Assembly: GCA_050943135.1 (NCBI GenBank)
Contig: JBMNOP010000014.1
Span: 33,021-97,020, forward strand
DNA length: 64,000 nt
Direction: 5' to 3'
DNA from: RUG695 sp050943135
GTDB taxonomy: Bacteria > Planctomycetota > Planctomycetia > Pirellulales > Thermoguttaceae
The notes below the pieces were generated by a model. The model was given only the letters and a program-made list of their open reading frames with translations, was not told the origin of the DNA and searched no databases. This document shows, one piece after another, positions 9,457 through 18,763 of this stretch. Positions within the stretch are counted from its first letter, which is position 1. Every line of letters begins with the position of its first letter. A program made the position numbers and the translations under genes.

Positions 9457-10379
9457 GGCGTCGTCTCCTCTTCCGGTCGAGAATCTTCAGAGACAGTGCT
9501 CACCGTGTTCCGCGGAAAGAGCCAGTGGGCTCGTGAATTAACGATTCCGTAACCGAGCACGAAGATCAGAATCAGGAACCCGACGATATTTAGAACGGCG
9601 GTTCGTGCGTCACTATGGCTCTGATCCGATTTCGAGACCGCCGGAAGGAGAATTCCGAGGAAGAGAAGTAGGAATATCCCCCCCAGGATCATCAGGTCGC
9701 CCGAGACGGGAGTACCACCGGCAGCCGAGGCGTAACACAGCACCAGGCCGAAGAAGACGCCGATGGTCAGGAAAGAGAGAGAAATGCGGGATGAAAAGCG
9801 ATTGGCCTTTCCAAGCCATTCGAGACTCGGGAAGGGAACTCCGCGCAGAAAACCGGTTTTGCTCTTGATCTTTGCCCGTTGCAAAAAAAACATAACCCCG
9901 ATCACAAAACCGTGAAAGAGAAAGACCGTGGCGGCAAGAAGCGCAGCGGCGTGAATGGTGCCAAACAGGCGTGATGTTTCGGGAAGCCGGGCATCGGCAA
10001 GGGCCGAACCCACCGGGATCGCCAGAAAAATCGCAGGAAAGAGGAATACGCCGAACGGGGTCTTCGGATAACCGAGAAAGAGGGAAAGGGTCAGGACCGC
10101 GAGCCCCCAGGCCAGCACGAAGAACCATTGGCTCGCGCCGGGTGTTGCCTGTGTGTCGCCGAGGAATGTGTATTTCAGAATCCAGACCGTATGAAGCGCC
10201 AGCCCAATCAACAGACTTGCCAGTGAGACGACACGCAGAGTCCGTCCGTCTCGCCGAACTCTGCACAGTTCGACGAGAAAGGCGAAAAGGTAGAGTGTCA
10301 GGAAGATGAACGGCATCGAAGAGGAGATGAAGGCACCGGGGCAGACATCAAGGCCAAAAACCCAAAAGCTTCGTGTCAT
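9453..10379 (-). CDS. HemX/CcsA-like cytochrome c assembly membrane protein
   Basis: Polytopic membrane protein of 308 residues with about eight hydrophobic segments and the general look of the CcsA/ResC/HemX family. The internal ATG at 10379 was chosen: AGGGGG lies 5 bases upstream and the first residues run directly into a membrane segment, while longer upstream readings overlap dnaX and look non-coding. Family members move or hold heme for cytochrome c maturation or adjust HemA level. The WxWxDxxE-like heme loop of true CcsA was not found, so the HemX branch is more likely. It ends overlapping hemA by 4 bp. Confidence 0.75.
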   Translation of the reverse strand: MTRSFWVFGLDVCPGAFISSSMPFIFLTLYLFAFLVELCRVRRDGRTLRVVSLASLLIGLALHTVWILKYTFLGDTQATPGASQWFFVLAWGLAVLTLSLFLGYPKTPFGVFLFPAIFLAIPVGSALADARLPETSRLFGTIHAAALLAATVFLFHGFVIGVMFFLQRAKIKSKTGFLRGVPFPSLEWLGKANRFSSRISLSFLTIGVFFGLVLCYASAAGGTPVSGDLMILGGIFLLLFLGILLPAVSKSDQSHSDARTAVLNIVGFLILIFVLGYGIVNSRAHWLFPRNTVSTVSEDSRPEEETTP

Positions 10380-10449
10380 TTTTTCCCCCTTCGATTCTCC
10401 TGTGATCCCGATTTCTTTTTTACGCTTTTCCCCAAGAGAGGAGGCTACA

Positions 10450-12309
10450 CTACGGTGTTCCTTCCGATGAGTCTCGAATATATTCCAGCTTTCCGCCGAA
10501 CATTTTTTCCACATCTTTGACCATCGGGGTTCCGCTCTTTTTACGCAACTCGTCGAACTTGGCAGTTTGTGAAACTCTCTTTGGTTTTGGCTTGGCCGGA
10601 GATGCGGGGAGCGGCTCGTTCGTCCGAAAGATTTCAATCGGAATCTGTGTTTCGGAAACGAACTCCGAAAGGGTGCTTGAGATTGTCGCGATCCCCTTTT
10701 GGCAGATATCCACTGCCTGATCCCGTTCTGCGTTGGGAGGGAATCCGATCCGGAGCACCGAGCCAGTCCACTCCAGACGGGTACAGGCCCGTGTGGCGCT
10801 CGAAAGAGAAACGCCAAAGCGCTCCGAAAGATTGCGCCAAATCACGAGGAGTGCGTTATAATCGAGTGAATCGAGCGAGGGTTTCGGTACCGTCGGTGGG
10901 TCTTCGGGAAGCGACTCCTCGGAACGGGGGGGGGGAGCTGCGGTATTCGGAGAGTTGACCGGTGTATTGGTTTGTCTAGCAGACGTCATTCCGAGGAATT
11001 CCGTCGAAAACAACTTTGGCCGACCGGAGGCAGGTAGGGCATCCGCCGCGCTTGGATTCAGGTCAGGTATTTTTTTTAGGGACCCAGTAGCCGGTACGTC
11101 GACCATCGGACTCGGAATCCGACCCGAACGGAGTTGCTCAATCAGCCGAACCGCGTCGGTCAGTCGACCGAGGGAACAAAGGCGCACCAGGGTTATCTCG
11201 GCAAGAATCTGACCCTGGGTGGTGTAACGCATGCGTGAGATAGTCTGCGAGATGACCTGGATCGAGGCCAAAAGTCGTTCGGTGCCGAATACTCCGGCAA
11301 TATCTTTTAATGTTTCGAATCGGCTGGGATCGGAGTAGAGCAGCGCGTCTTGTTGACAGCCGCACGAGACGACGAGCAGGTCGCGAAAGATACCGACCAT
11401 CTGTTCGAGCAGGACACCGAAATCGACTCCTTCGCCGGCTGCCTTGGTCAGGATCGGAAAAAGGTCGGCGGGAGTGTCGTTTTTAATGACGTCGATCAGA
11501 TCAAAGATCTTCTGATCATCAACCGTTCCGAGCATTCCGTTAACATCGGCCATCGTGATATGCACGGGAACAAACGAAAGTAACTGCTCCAGGAGGGATT
11601 GTGCGTCACGCATCGAACCGTTGGCGCGGCGAGCCAATGTTTCACAGACACCGGCGTCGGTCGAAATTCCCTCGTTCGTGGCGATATAACGCAAATGTTC
11701 GGCGATCATTTGCGCGTTGATCCCCGCAAAATCGAATCGCTGACAGCGCGAAAGGATGGTGATCGGCAGTTTGTTCGGTTCGGTGGTGCAGAAGATGAAT
11801 TTTACGTGCCCAGGAGGCTCTTCGAGAATTTTCAGCAGAGCGTTGAACGCCTCGCGGGTGAGCATGTGCACTTCGTCGATAATGTAAATCTTATAACGCG
11901 CGCGACTCGGTCTGATAGTGGCGTTCTGGCGCAATTGGCGGATCTCGTCGATTCCACGGTTGCTCGCGCCGTCGATTTCAAGCACGTCAATATCTTCACC
12001 GGAACCGATCGCCCGACAGAGATCGCATTCGTTACATGGGGCTGGGGTCGGGCCGTGGACGCAGTTGAGTGCTTTGGCGAGGATTCGGGCCGAGGAGGTT
12101 TTGCCGACCCCGCGCGCACCAGCAAAGAGATAGGCGTGCCCAATTCGGCCGCTAGTGATTGCTCCTTTTAGGGTCTTGGCGACATGTTCTTGCCCGATCA
12201 GGGCATCGAATCCCTGAGGACGATAGCGCCGCGCGACAACTTGATAGGAAGTCTCTTTTTCATTTCCCGAATCGGATTGTTCTTGTCCGGTCAAATCTTC
12301 GGCCATCAT
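10450..12309 (-). CDS. dnaX: DNA polymerase III subunits gamma/tau
   Basis: Clamp-loader ATPase of the replisome. The AAA+ core carries Walker A GARGVGKT (residues 64-71), a four-cysteine zinc site (Cys83, 92, 95, 98), the IIDEVHML Walker B and the ILSRCQRF sensor. After domain III comes a Pro/Ser-rich linker and a C-terminal tau-like domain (619 residues in all). At codons 411-413 an A8 run could give a shorter gamma form (separate entry). A C10 run lies in the linker near 10926-10935. It is preceded by the SRP RNA gene and followed 70 bp later by the HemX-like gene. Two ATG codons stand in tandem at the start; the ribosome site is weak. Confidence 0.96.
   Translation of the reverse strand: MMAEDLTGQEQSDSGNEKETSYQVVARRYRPQGFDALIGQEHVAKTLKGAITSGRIGHAYLFAGARGVGKTSSARILAKALNCVHGPTPAPCNECDLCRAIGSGEDIDVLEIDGASNRGIDEIRQLRQNATIRPSRARYKIYIIDEVHMLTREAFNALLKILEEPPGHVKFIFCTTEPNKLPITILSRCQRFDFAGINAQMIAEHLRYIATNEGISTDAGVCETLARRANGSMRDAQSLLEQLLSFVPVHITMADVNGMLGTVDDQKIFDLIDVIKNDTPADLFPILTKAAGEGVDFGVLLEQMVGIFRDLLVVSCGCQQDALLYSDPSRFETLKDIAGVFGTERLLASIQVISQTISRMRYTTQGQILAEITLVRLCSLGRLTDAVRLIEQLRSGRIPSPMVDVPATGSLKKIPDLNPSAADALPASGRPKLFSTEFLGMTSARQTNTPVNSPNTAAPPPRSEESLPEDPPTVPKPSLDSLDYNALLVIWRNLSERFGVSLSSATRACTRLEWTGSVLRIGFPPNAERDQAVDICQKGIATISSTLSEFVSETQIPIEIFRTNEPLPASPAKPKPKRVSQTAKFDELRKKSGTPMVKDVEKMFGGKLEYIRDSSEGTP
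11070..11077 (-). other. A8 slippery run in dnaX, candidate gamma/tau switch
   Basis: On the coding strand the reading is TCC CTA AAA AAA ATA CCT, eight adenines in a row spanning codons 411-414, just after the clamp-loader core. Adding one A leads to a stop within two further codons (AAT ACC TGA), and losing one A leads to a stop within four (TAC CTG ACC TGA). A polymerase or ribosome slip in either direction would therefore give a product of about 415 residues, close to the size of gamma in bacteria that use dnaX slippage. Function is inferred from this layout. Confidence 0.55.
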
Positions 12310-12370
12310 TTATTCATCATTTCCGGAGTCTTGCAAACCGCACCACTCGCGAGAGGAGACTCATCAAAAA

Positions 12371-12481
12371 GCGGCTTTCTGTGAAAGCCCCGGCACATGA
12401 GAACGATTGCTTATGGCTGCTTGATTTCTCACCTGACCAGGTTCACAGGTTCCCATTGCAAGGGCCTTCACAGAAAGCCGC
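12371..12481 (-). ncRNA. ffs: Small bacterial SRP RNA (4.5S type)
   Basis: RNA of the signal recognition particle that binds Ffh and targets membrane proteins. The strand reads GAACCTGGTCAGGTGAG, then AAATCAAGCAGCCATAAGC, then GTGCCGGGG, matching the conserved tip with GGTCAGG opposite AAGCAGCC. The ends form a perfect 15-bp helix (12371-12385 with 12467-12481), followed by five T at 12366-12370, so the same stem probably also ends transcription. A -10/-35 pair lies just upstream and dnaX follows about 60 bp after. SRP RNA beside dnaX is seen in other bacteria. Exact ends are estimates. Confidence 0.92.
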
Positions 12482-12502
12482 CGTAACATAGGTTCACCCG
12501 TC

Positions 12503-12530
12503 ATTATAACACCGATCGGCAAGACTGCAA
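12503..12530 (-). promoter_or_regulatory. Promoter of the SRP RNA gene
   Basis: On the minus strand TTGCAG (-35) and TATAAT (-10) are separated by 16 bases. The predicted start near 12496 is about 15 bases ahead of the folded RNA. It may also feed dnaX by read-through. Confidence 0.7.
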
Positions 12531-12647
12531 GGTCTCGAACCAGGGATGCACGGTGCGGAGAAACCTGTTAAGGCCTGTCGGTTGTGCCGGCTGTATCGAC
12601 TGTTTGTGCTTTGTTTCCGGAAAAATTGCAAAGTTTTTGATATTTCC

Positions 12648-12675
12648 TTAAGGTCAAGAGGCGTAGGAGTATAAT
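12648..12675 (+). promoter_or_regulatory. Promoter of the LysM protein gene
   Basis: TTAAGG, 16 bases, then a perfect TATAAT (12670-12675). The predicted start near 12682 is upstream of both ATG candidates (12704 and 12740) and excludes the TTG at 12686 as a useful start. Confidence 0.5.
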
Positions 12676-12703
12676 TGAACATAGGTTGGGGGTACAATTG
12701 GGC

Positions 12704-14104
12704 ATGGATTCTTTCCCACGTAGGGATATTTCAGAAATTATGGCACCTTTATCGAACAGTTCGAAGAACATGAAGGTCATTTTGGCCATCGTGGTTCTGT
12801 TTCTGGGTTGGCTCATCGCTTCGATGATTCCCCGAAACGAAGCCCCATGGGACAAAACGTCTTCATCGTTCTTGGTACGTCGTCCCGTAACGAGGGGGGG
12901 GGACGGGGAACACGCCGCCGACAATTCTGACTATCGGGAAATCTGGGATAAAGAAAAGGATAACTGGGATCCCGAGAAGAAGAACGTCACCATCGAGTAC
13001 GACTCGCGCTTTTTCGGTTCCGAAGGAATCTCTTCCCCCGAACTATCCGAGCAAGCCGGTACTCCTTCCAAGGGGGAGCTTGCCAAGGATGAGGTTCGCG
13101 ACTGGGCCGATGAGATCAAGGTCGATTCGGACGACCTTCCCGACGTTCAGGTCGGTGCCCGTCCCAGGTGGGATGACGATACACCTTTCGACTCCCCGGC
13201 GATTGAGGCCGAACAGCTCGCACCGCCCTTGGAGTCGCTCGAGAACGACTGGGCGGTCGAGACGCCTGCCGACACCGGATCAGTTGCGGACGCCGAGCAG
13301 CAGCCGACTGAACCCGCGAATGTGCTTCCCGAGACGGGCGTGACCGAAAACACAATACCTCCTGCCGAAGCACCTGCGGCCGAAACTTCGACCGCCGAGT
13401 CCCAGCCCGAACCGGAAGAGGACGCGGCATTGATTGCTCAGGCACCGGCTTTAGTCCCCGAACAGCCGCAAACGAATCCGACCCGTGAGGTCGAACCGCT
13501 TCCTGTACCCGATGTCGTTCCGGTCGAACTGGCTCCGAGAGCCGAGACTCTCCCCCTTTCCGAAACATCCGACACACCGCCTGCGGCCGAGACCCCGGTA
13601 GCTATCTCCACCGAAACTCCCCGAGTCTCCGAGACGCCTGAGGCTTCCGACCGTCTTTATGCCTTACCGACTAAGCGGCCCGCACAGCAGAATGTTGAGG
13701 CTCCCGACGCAGCGAAAGTCTCGTCGACCGAATCGGGGAATTCTTCCGAAGAGCTTTTACCCTTTAAGACTCTGGTCCCTTCCGGGGCTTCCCAAGTCGT
13801 GACCGTCGATAAGAGCACCTCTGTCGACCAAGGGGTGATCAGTCAGGTTTCCGCGGATGTCCCTTCCGGGCAACCGGAATCGACGACGACCGCTTATTAC
13901 GAACAGCCGGTACCCGTTGAAACGGCCAAACCGATGGCCATCTCAGTCTATATGGCCGGCGCCGGTGAAAACTGGGAGGGGATTGCCGCTAAGTTCGGTC
14001 TTTCCGCCGAAGAATCAATTCGGTTCGCCGAAATGAACTCATTCCGTATCAATGCCGACCGGACGGTGACCGAGGGAATGAAGTTAATGCTTCCGAAACA
14101 CTGA
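12704..14104 (+). CDS. Membrane-anchored LysM protein with long Pro/Glu-rich stalk
   Basis: 466 residues: a short cytoplasmic tail, one membrane segment (about residues 24-43), a low-complexity stalk of some 350 residues rich in Pro, Glu, Ala and Thr, and a C-terminal LysM-like module (GENWEGIAAKFGLSAEESIRFAEMN..., residues about 412-466). LysM modules bind glycan strands, so the protein probably reaches from the inner membrane to the wall. Ribosome sites are weak at both ATG 12704 and ATG 12740. A G9 run at 12894-12902 lies in the coding sequence. The ExeA-like ATPase gene follows 117 bp later, suggesting a joint envelope role. Confidence 0.7.
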   Translation: MDSFPRRDISEIMAPLSNSSKNMKVILAIVVLFLGWLIASMIPRNEAPWDKTSSSFLVRRPVTRGGDGEHAADNSDYREIWDKEKDNWDPEKKNVTIEYDSRFFGSEGISSPELSEQAGTPSKGELAKDEVRDWADEIKVDSDDLPDVQVGARPRWDDDTPFDSPAIEAEQLAPPLESLENDWAVETPADTGSVADAEQQPTEPANVLPETGVTENTIPPAEAPAAETSTAESQPEPEEDAALIAQAPALVPEQPQTNPTREVEPLPVPDVVPVELAPRAETLPLSETSDTPPAAETPVAISTETPRVSETPEASDRLYALPTKRPAQQNVEAPDAAKVSSTESGNSSEELLPFKTLVPSGASQVVTVDKSTSVDQGVISQVSADVPSGQPESTTTAYYEQPVPVETAKPMAISVYMAGAGENWEGIAAKFGLSAEESIRFAEMNSFRINADRTVTEGMKLMLPKH

Positions 14105-14221
14105 CTCTCCCCCGCCACTGCCCGGTTTAAGTTTCCCCGGTGAAAGACCGATATAGTCTGTGAAAGTGTCTTAATCGTTTGTTTTTGGCACCGCGGTGAA
14201 ATCGATTTCAGGATGATCCGA

Positions 14222-15790
14222 ATGAGCGGTCAGGAAGAAAGGGCGTTTCGGCGTCCGTTTTCGTCGGTCCCCGATATTGAATCCTATTATCCCTCCGTTT
14301 CGGCCGAAGGGGCTCGTGTTCGGTTGTTTCGGGCTTTGGATCGTGGAGAAGGGGTTGCTTTTCTTTTCGGCGAGGCCGGACTCGGCAAGACGCTTCTTTT
14401 TCGTGTTTTAGCCAATCAATTCGAGCTGGATGCTCCGGTGATTACCCTGTCGAGCGCTCGGATATCGAGCCGCCGGTCGTTCTATCTGCAACTTCTCTTC
14501 AAGCTTCGTTACGATGCCTCTGTTTCCGACGAAGATGAACTACGTATTCGCTTTTTCGAATATCTCCGTCGTAGCGATTACCCGCACCATATCCTCTTTA
14601 TCGATAACGGAGAGACCCTGCCGTTTGCTGTCATTGACGAAATTCGCGCACTCCTCGATGTGGAATATCGGGGGGAACCACGATTTCGTGTGGCTTTTGC
14701 CGGGCTACCCCGCTTTGAAGAACGTCTGAACGAGCCGAAGTATTCCCGCTTTTCTCAGCGAGTAACCGCTCGTACCTGGTTAGACCCTTTTGGGCGAGAC
14801 GAAACGCTTGACTATATCGCACGCCAGATGAAACGTGTTGCCGAAGATTACGGCGGACTTTCATTCGATGTCGCCGCGGCAAAACTGGTCCATAAATTCG
14901 CTGATGGGGTTCCTCGCCTAATCAACCAGATTTGCGATCTTGCGATTTATCTCAACGGCGAAAGAAATGCGGCGATCTCCGAAGCGACGGTGCGCAAGGC
15001 ATGGGGCCGTTTACAGCAGATCCCCGAAGAAGACATGCAGCCTTCGTTTCCCGACGGGGGGCTTGGAGACGGGGTGAGTTCCCTTTCCGACGAGGAGGGA
15101 TCTTTCTCGGTCATCGAGTTCGGTGAACTTGATGACGAACCTGTCTCACAGGTCGAGCGTGATGAGAGCCGGAATCCCGAGTCAGGTGTTTCCTACGGCC
15201 CGCTTTCCGAAGAAAGCACAGCGACAGAAGAATCGATTATCCCCTTTGTGCCAAAGCCCTCACTCCCGGAGGAGAAACCTCGTGTTTTGCGTGAAGAAGA
15301 GATCGTCGGTGGAGAAGAGAGTGAGATTCTCTCGATGGATGGGCGGAACATTTACTGGCAGGCCGACTCCGACCAGTGTTGTGCCGATGTCCCCTGCAAA
15401 GGTGAGGATTGGGATGCCGACGAGATTGTCGACGAATCGGATGCCGTTCTGGAGTACGACTCGATGATCCGCGCAAAACTCCTTCGGGATTTCCCCGGCG
15501 AAAATGAAGAGACCGTCTCGACCCACCGGATTGAGGAAGATGCTTTGAGGCGAGACATCACTGGCCAGCCCGACCGCCTGATGGAACAACTTCGCCTCAA
15601 AGAAATGGAAGTTGCGCAGGAACTCGATGTGATTCGTAAGATCCGACAGATGCACGACGGGCTCGCCTCTTGTCACAATCTCGGGGAGACGTTTCCCGAA
15701 CCGGGGTCCGTTAAAAAAGAGCAGCCCAAGAACCGACCGTTTCTTAATGTCTTCGAGAAAATTTACACGAAGCAGGATAAGAAGCGGTGA
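14222..15790 (+). CDS. ExeA-like AAA+ ATPase with acidic and coiled-coil tail
   Basis: 522 residues. The first ~270 form an ExeA/GspA-type AAA domain: Walker A GEAGLGKT (50-57), Walker B ILFIDNGE (124-131), an arginine-rich sensor region and the typical FADGVPRLINQICDLA helix. The rest is acidic, probably disordered, with a short helical stretch before the end. ExeA helps place the type II secretin through peptidoglycan; the usual membrane segment and glycan-binding tail are missing here, but the neighbouring LysM protein has both. ATG 14222 has AGGA 8 bases upstream; ATG 14213 is less well placed. Confidence 0.75.
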   Translation: MSGQEERAFRRPFSSVPDIESYYPSVSAEGARVRLFRALDRGEGVAFLFGEAGLGKTLLFRVLANQFELDAPVITLSSARISSRRSFYLQLLFKLRYDASVSDEDELRIRFFEYLRRSDYPHHILFIDNGETLPFAVIDEIRALLDVEYRGEPRFRVAFAGLPRFEERLNEPKYSRFSQRVTARTWLDPFGRDETLDYIARQMKRVAEDYGGLSFDVAAAKLVHKFADGVPRLINQICDLAIYLNGERNAAISEATVRKAWGRLQQIPEEDMQPSFPDGGLGDGVSSLSDEEGSFSVIEFGELDDEPVSQVERDESRNPESGVSYGPLSEESTATEESIIPFVPKPSLPEEKPRVLREEEIVGGEESEILSMDGRNIYWQADSDQCCADVPCKGEDWDADEIVDESDAVLEYDSMIRAKLLRDFPGENEETVSTHRIEEDALRRDITGQPDRLMEQLRLKEMEVAQELDVIRKIRQMHDGLASCHNLGETFPEPGSVKKEQPKNRPFLNVFEKIYTKQDKKR

Positions 15791-15852
15791 CATTTCGCTT
15801 TTCCGAATCGTCGGGGAATATCGTAAAGACGTAGCGACCAAATTCTTGCCCG

Positions 15853-16809
15853 TTATACCGGCGTGAGAGAATGGTCGCCGGGGAATTCTTCGTATGTTCT
15901 CGAATAGAGTAGCGCGAACTCTCCGGCAGGGAGCCTGGCCCTCGTTGCGGCCGTTATTGCCATCGAACCTGCGTCGATCACACCGTCCACAAACGCGCCG
16001 TCGGCACATTTGCCGAGAATCGTTTTAAGACGTGCCGCGTCGAATCCAGACGAGTGGCACGTCAGCAGAACGAAGGGAAAACTCGGATCAAGGATGGCAA
16101 AGAGAATCTCCAGAAGTTTTGGTAGGTCACGCGCCAGACGCCAGACCTCGCCTCGTGCGCCGTGTCCGTAGGTAGGCGGATCGAGAATGACGCCATCAAA
16201 GAATCGTTTTCGTCTCCGTTCCCGCCTGACGTATTTTACCGTGTCGTCGACAATCCAGCGGATCGGCGCTTCGCCGAGACCGGAAAGTTCCGCATTTCGT
16301 CTTGCCTGTCCGACGATGTTTCGCGCGGCGTCGACGTGTGTAACTTCGGCCCCGGCCGAGGCACAGGCAAGCGTACTTCCTCCGGTATAGGCAAAAAGGT
16401 TCAGTACGCGCATCCGTCGGCCGAGTGTTACCATTCCCTTTCGACAGAGACCGTAAAGACGACCCCAATTTCGTGACTGTTCCGGAAAGATTCCCAAATG
16501 CCCGAACGGAGAGCCTTTCAGCTCCAAGACAAAATCGGGTGTTGTATGAACGACCCTGCCGCCTAGCTCAAGAAACCTGTTTCCTTCGTCGGAACGAGAA
16601 ATCCACGTTCCTCGGACACCGAGCGCCGTGTCGCTGCGACCCGTTTCGTCGGCCTGAAAAAAGAGGTCGGCAGCACACCACGTTTCCGCTGACCGCCGAA
16701 GCGAACGAAACGCGGGGGGAGAAGGCCGGTCGGTAACGATCTTGCCAAACCGTTCCAGCTTTCTCCCCCCGCCAAAATCAAGGAGTTGATATTCTTCCGT
16801 CCGAAACAT
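15853..16809 (-). CDS. RlmI/RlmK-type SAM-dependent rRNA methyltransferase
   Basis: Class I methyltransferase of 318 residues. Motif I is NLFAYTGGSTLACASAGA, the acidic end of beta2 is VDAA, and motif IV is ILDPPTYGHG, as in the C-terminal domain of RlmI and RlmK, which methylate cytosine or guanine in 23S rRNA. No PUA domain is evident at the N-terminus. Its ATG overlaps the TAA of the upstream permease gene by one base (TAATG), suggesting coupled translation although the two functions seem unrelated. Target base unknown. Confidence 0.8.
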   Translation of the reverse strand: MFRTEEYQLLDFGGGRKLERFGKIVTDRPSPPAFRSLRRSAETWCAADLFFQADETGRSDTALGVRGTWISRSDEGNRFLELGGRVVHTTPDFVLELKGSPFGHLGIFPEQSRNWGRLYGLCRKGMVTLGRRMRVLNLFAYTGGSTLACASAGAEVTHVDAARNIVGQARRNAELSGLGEAPIRWIVDDTVKYVRRERRRKRFFDGVILDPPTYGHGARGEVWRLARDLPKLLEILFAILDPSFPFVLLTCHSSGFDAARLKTILGKCADGAFVDGVIDAGSMAITAATRARLPAGEFALLYSRTYEEFPGDHSLTPV

Positions 16810-18479
16810 TACGACTTTGCGGTTTCGGCCTCCGCGGCCTTCGGTTCCCGACCGAAGATCACGAAGAACACGGTCCAGAAGATAACGAAGTAAGCCGGGT
16901 AGGTGAAGAATTTCTTCCAGTCACGGCGCTCTACCTTGAGCCAGGTATCTCGGTCGAGAGGTATCTGTTCTTCCTGTGCCGCTTCGACCGCGGTAATCTG
17001 TTTTTTGATATCATCGATTTTGGTGACGTTAAAGTTCGGATATGAACCGAGAAGAATCTCGTCGTCTCCTAACCCCTTGAGCGCTTTCTGGAAATTCTCG
17101 TCATCCGGATAGAGATCGACGATCTTATCTTTGGTGAGGCCTTCGGCGGTCAGCACACCGTTTTCGTCGGTGTAGTTGGCGAGACTGACGGCGTTAAACG
17201 CGTTCTTTTCCCCCATCGCGTATTTCAGCGATTTGGCAAGTTCGAGGTATTTGAGATTCGAGTCTTTAGCGGACCATTCGGCGAGTGGTGCAACTTCTTT
17301 GATCTCGTCGCTCAACTTCGGGGCCGCTTTGCTCATCTGGACGTCATAAATGACACCGCTTAGGAGCTGACCGACTCCCAAGAGGAGGAACGCCAGGAGT
17401 GCCTGAACGCTTGCTTTGAGGTTGTCGGGAGCGACCTTATCACCGAACATATAGCTGGCGGTGTAAAGGAAGGCGTAGGCCATCCCGTGAAGAAGAATGG
17501 CAATCACCGCGAACGAGAATCCCTCTTGCGTGAAGAGAATATAACGAACCGCCCAGGCGGCCATCCCGAGAACGAGGACCCATTTTAGCCCGATTCGGGC
17601 AACGGCGACGGCCAGGAGCGCCATGAAGATAAGTTCCGAGAACTGATTGAACGTACCTAGCGCAACCGGGGCCGGGTAGCCGTGGTCGACGAGGTACGGG
17701 CCGAGCGCCGGGAAGTAGAAGTTACTTCCGAAAATGCTGACCAGGAAGGCGCAGAGGAGGAAGCAGGTGAACCTCCAATCTTTGAACAGCGCGAAAGCCC
17801 CCAGGCCAAGCGCATCACTCTTTTCCCCTTCGGCCGGTTTTCCCTTTGGAGGGGTATTCGGGAGGGTGTAGGCATAAAAGCCGTAAAAGAGAGCAATGCC
17901 GCCGCCGAGGAAGAAGAAGTTTGGGGTCGTAGCGCCGCCGCAGAAGCATTCGATGATCAGGTTGACCAGAATCCAGCCGATAGTTCCGAAGATGAAGACG
18001 TTCGGTGCTTTATCTTTATTCGGAATATGCTTAAAAACGACCGCATTGATCAGCGGAATCGACGGAAGGAAGCACATTCCCGAGACGAGCATCAGAATCA
18101 TCAAGGGCCAGAACGGGATCATTTCGCCCGAATCAACGGCCGTCTTACAGATGTAACCGGAGGTGACCAGAGCCAGACCGTTGATGATCTGCAAAAGCCC
18201 CAGAACTTTCTGAGCCGAGAAAAGCCGGTCGGCCAAAGGACCGATGAAAAGGGCCGCCAGGATAACACCGATCGGATAGGCGTTGTAGATCCAGCCCGTT
18301 CCCATATGCACACCGCAAAAGTCGACTTCCTGGAGTTTACCGGCCAGATAAGCTCCCAGGGCGATACTCCAGCTTCCCCAAATGGCAAATTGAAGAAGAT
18401 ACGCTAATTGCAGCCGGGGGTAAATGCCCCCCGGCTTTTTGAGGTCGGCAGCAGCTGCCGCGGCACTTTCATTGGCCAT
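16809..18479 (-). CDS. NupG-type nucleoside:H+ symporter family MFS protein with a large loop
   Basis: Inner-membrane carrier of 556 residues. The start (LQLAYLLQFAIWGSWSIALG) and GTGWIYNAYPIG match nucleoside/H+ symporters of the MFS. An extra hydrophilic domain of about 130 residues sits before the last membrane segment (from DVQMSKAAPKLSDEI to RRDWKKFFTYP), where family members normally have a short loop. ATG 18479 is fixed by GGAGGAA 8 bases upstream; the long reading beyond it is non-coding. A promoter lies at 18552-18581. Substrate is probably nucleosides, by family only. Confidence 0.8.
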   Translation of the reverse strand: MANESAAAAAADLKKPGGIYPRLQLAYLLQFAIWGSWSIALGAYLAGKLQEVDFCGVHMGTGWIYNAYPIGVILAALFIGPLADRLFSAQKVLGLLQIINGLALVTSGYICKTAVDSGEMIPFWPLMILMLVSGMCFLPSIPLINAVVFKHIPNKDKAPNVFIFGTIGWILVNLIIECFCGGATTPNFFFLGGGIALFYGFYAYTLPNTPPKGKPAEGEKSDALGLGAFALFKDWRFTCFLLCAFLVSIFGSNFYFPALGPYLVDHGYPAPVALGTFNQFSELIFMALLAVAVARIGLKWVLVLGMAAWAVRYILFTQEGFSFAVIAILLHGMAYAFLYTASYMFGDKVAPDNLKASVQALLAFLLLGVGQLLSGVIYDVQMSKAAPKLSDEIKEVAPLAEWSAKDSNLKYLELAKSLKYAMGEKNAFNAVSLANYTDENGVLTAEGLTKDKIVDLYPDDENFQKALKGLGDDEILLGSYPNFNVTKIDDIKKQITAVEAAQEEQIPLDRDTWLKVERRDWKKFFTYPAYFVIFWTVFFVIFGREPKAAEAETAKS

Positions 18480-18551
18480 GCTTTTGTTCCTCCGTTCATT
18501 GTGTGATGCTGACTTCAGTAGGATATGTCCCGGATGAAAACATCCGCCGTA

Positions 18552-18581
18552 ATTATACGACCTTTCGGGGGCGGATTGCAA
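18552..18581 (-). promoter_or_regulatory. Promoter of the nucleoside permease gene
   Basis: Minus-strand TTGCAA, 18 bases, TATAAT. It gives a leader of about 65 bases before the strong GGAGGAA ribosome site. In the same 284-bp spacer a TATAAT at 18713-18718 faces the porin gene but lacks a convincing -35. Confidence 0.6.
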
Positions 18582-18763
18582 GGCGGATGTGGTTTTTTCA
18601 CGAAAATTCTGCGAAAAAAGACTGATATCTACAACGAAAACCCCGGGTTTTTTACGGTTATGCCGAAAAGCTCGATTTTGCCGGAAAAGCTGCCGATACG
18701 CTTTATGACTATTATAATTAGGGGAAGCGGGTTCAAAAAGTCGCGATATCCGGAGATTTTCGA

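Noticed and set aside
9453..10817. Long version of the HemX/CcsA-like gene
   Set aside because: The first ~145 codons lie antisense-like within the dnaX end in another frame and look non-coding; the ATG at 10379 with a good ribosome site is the better start.
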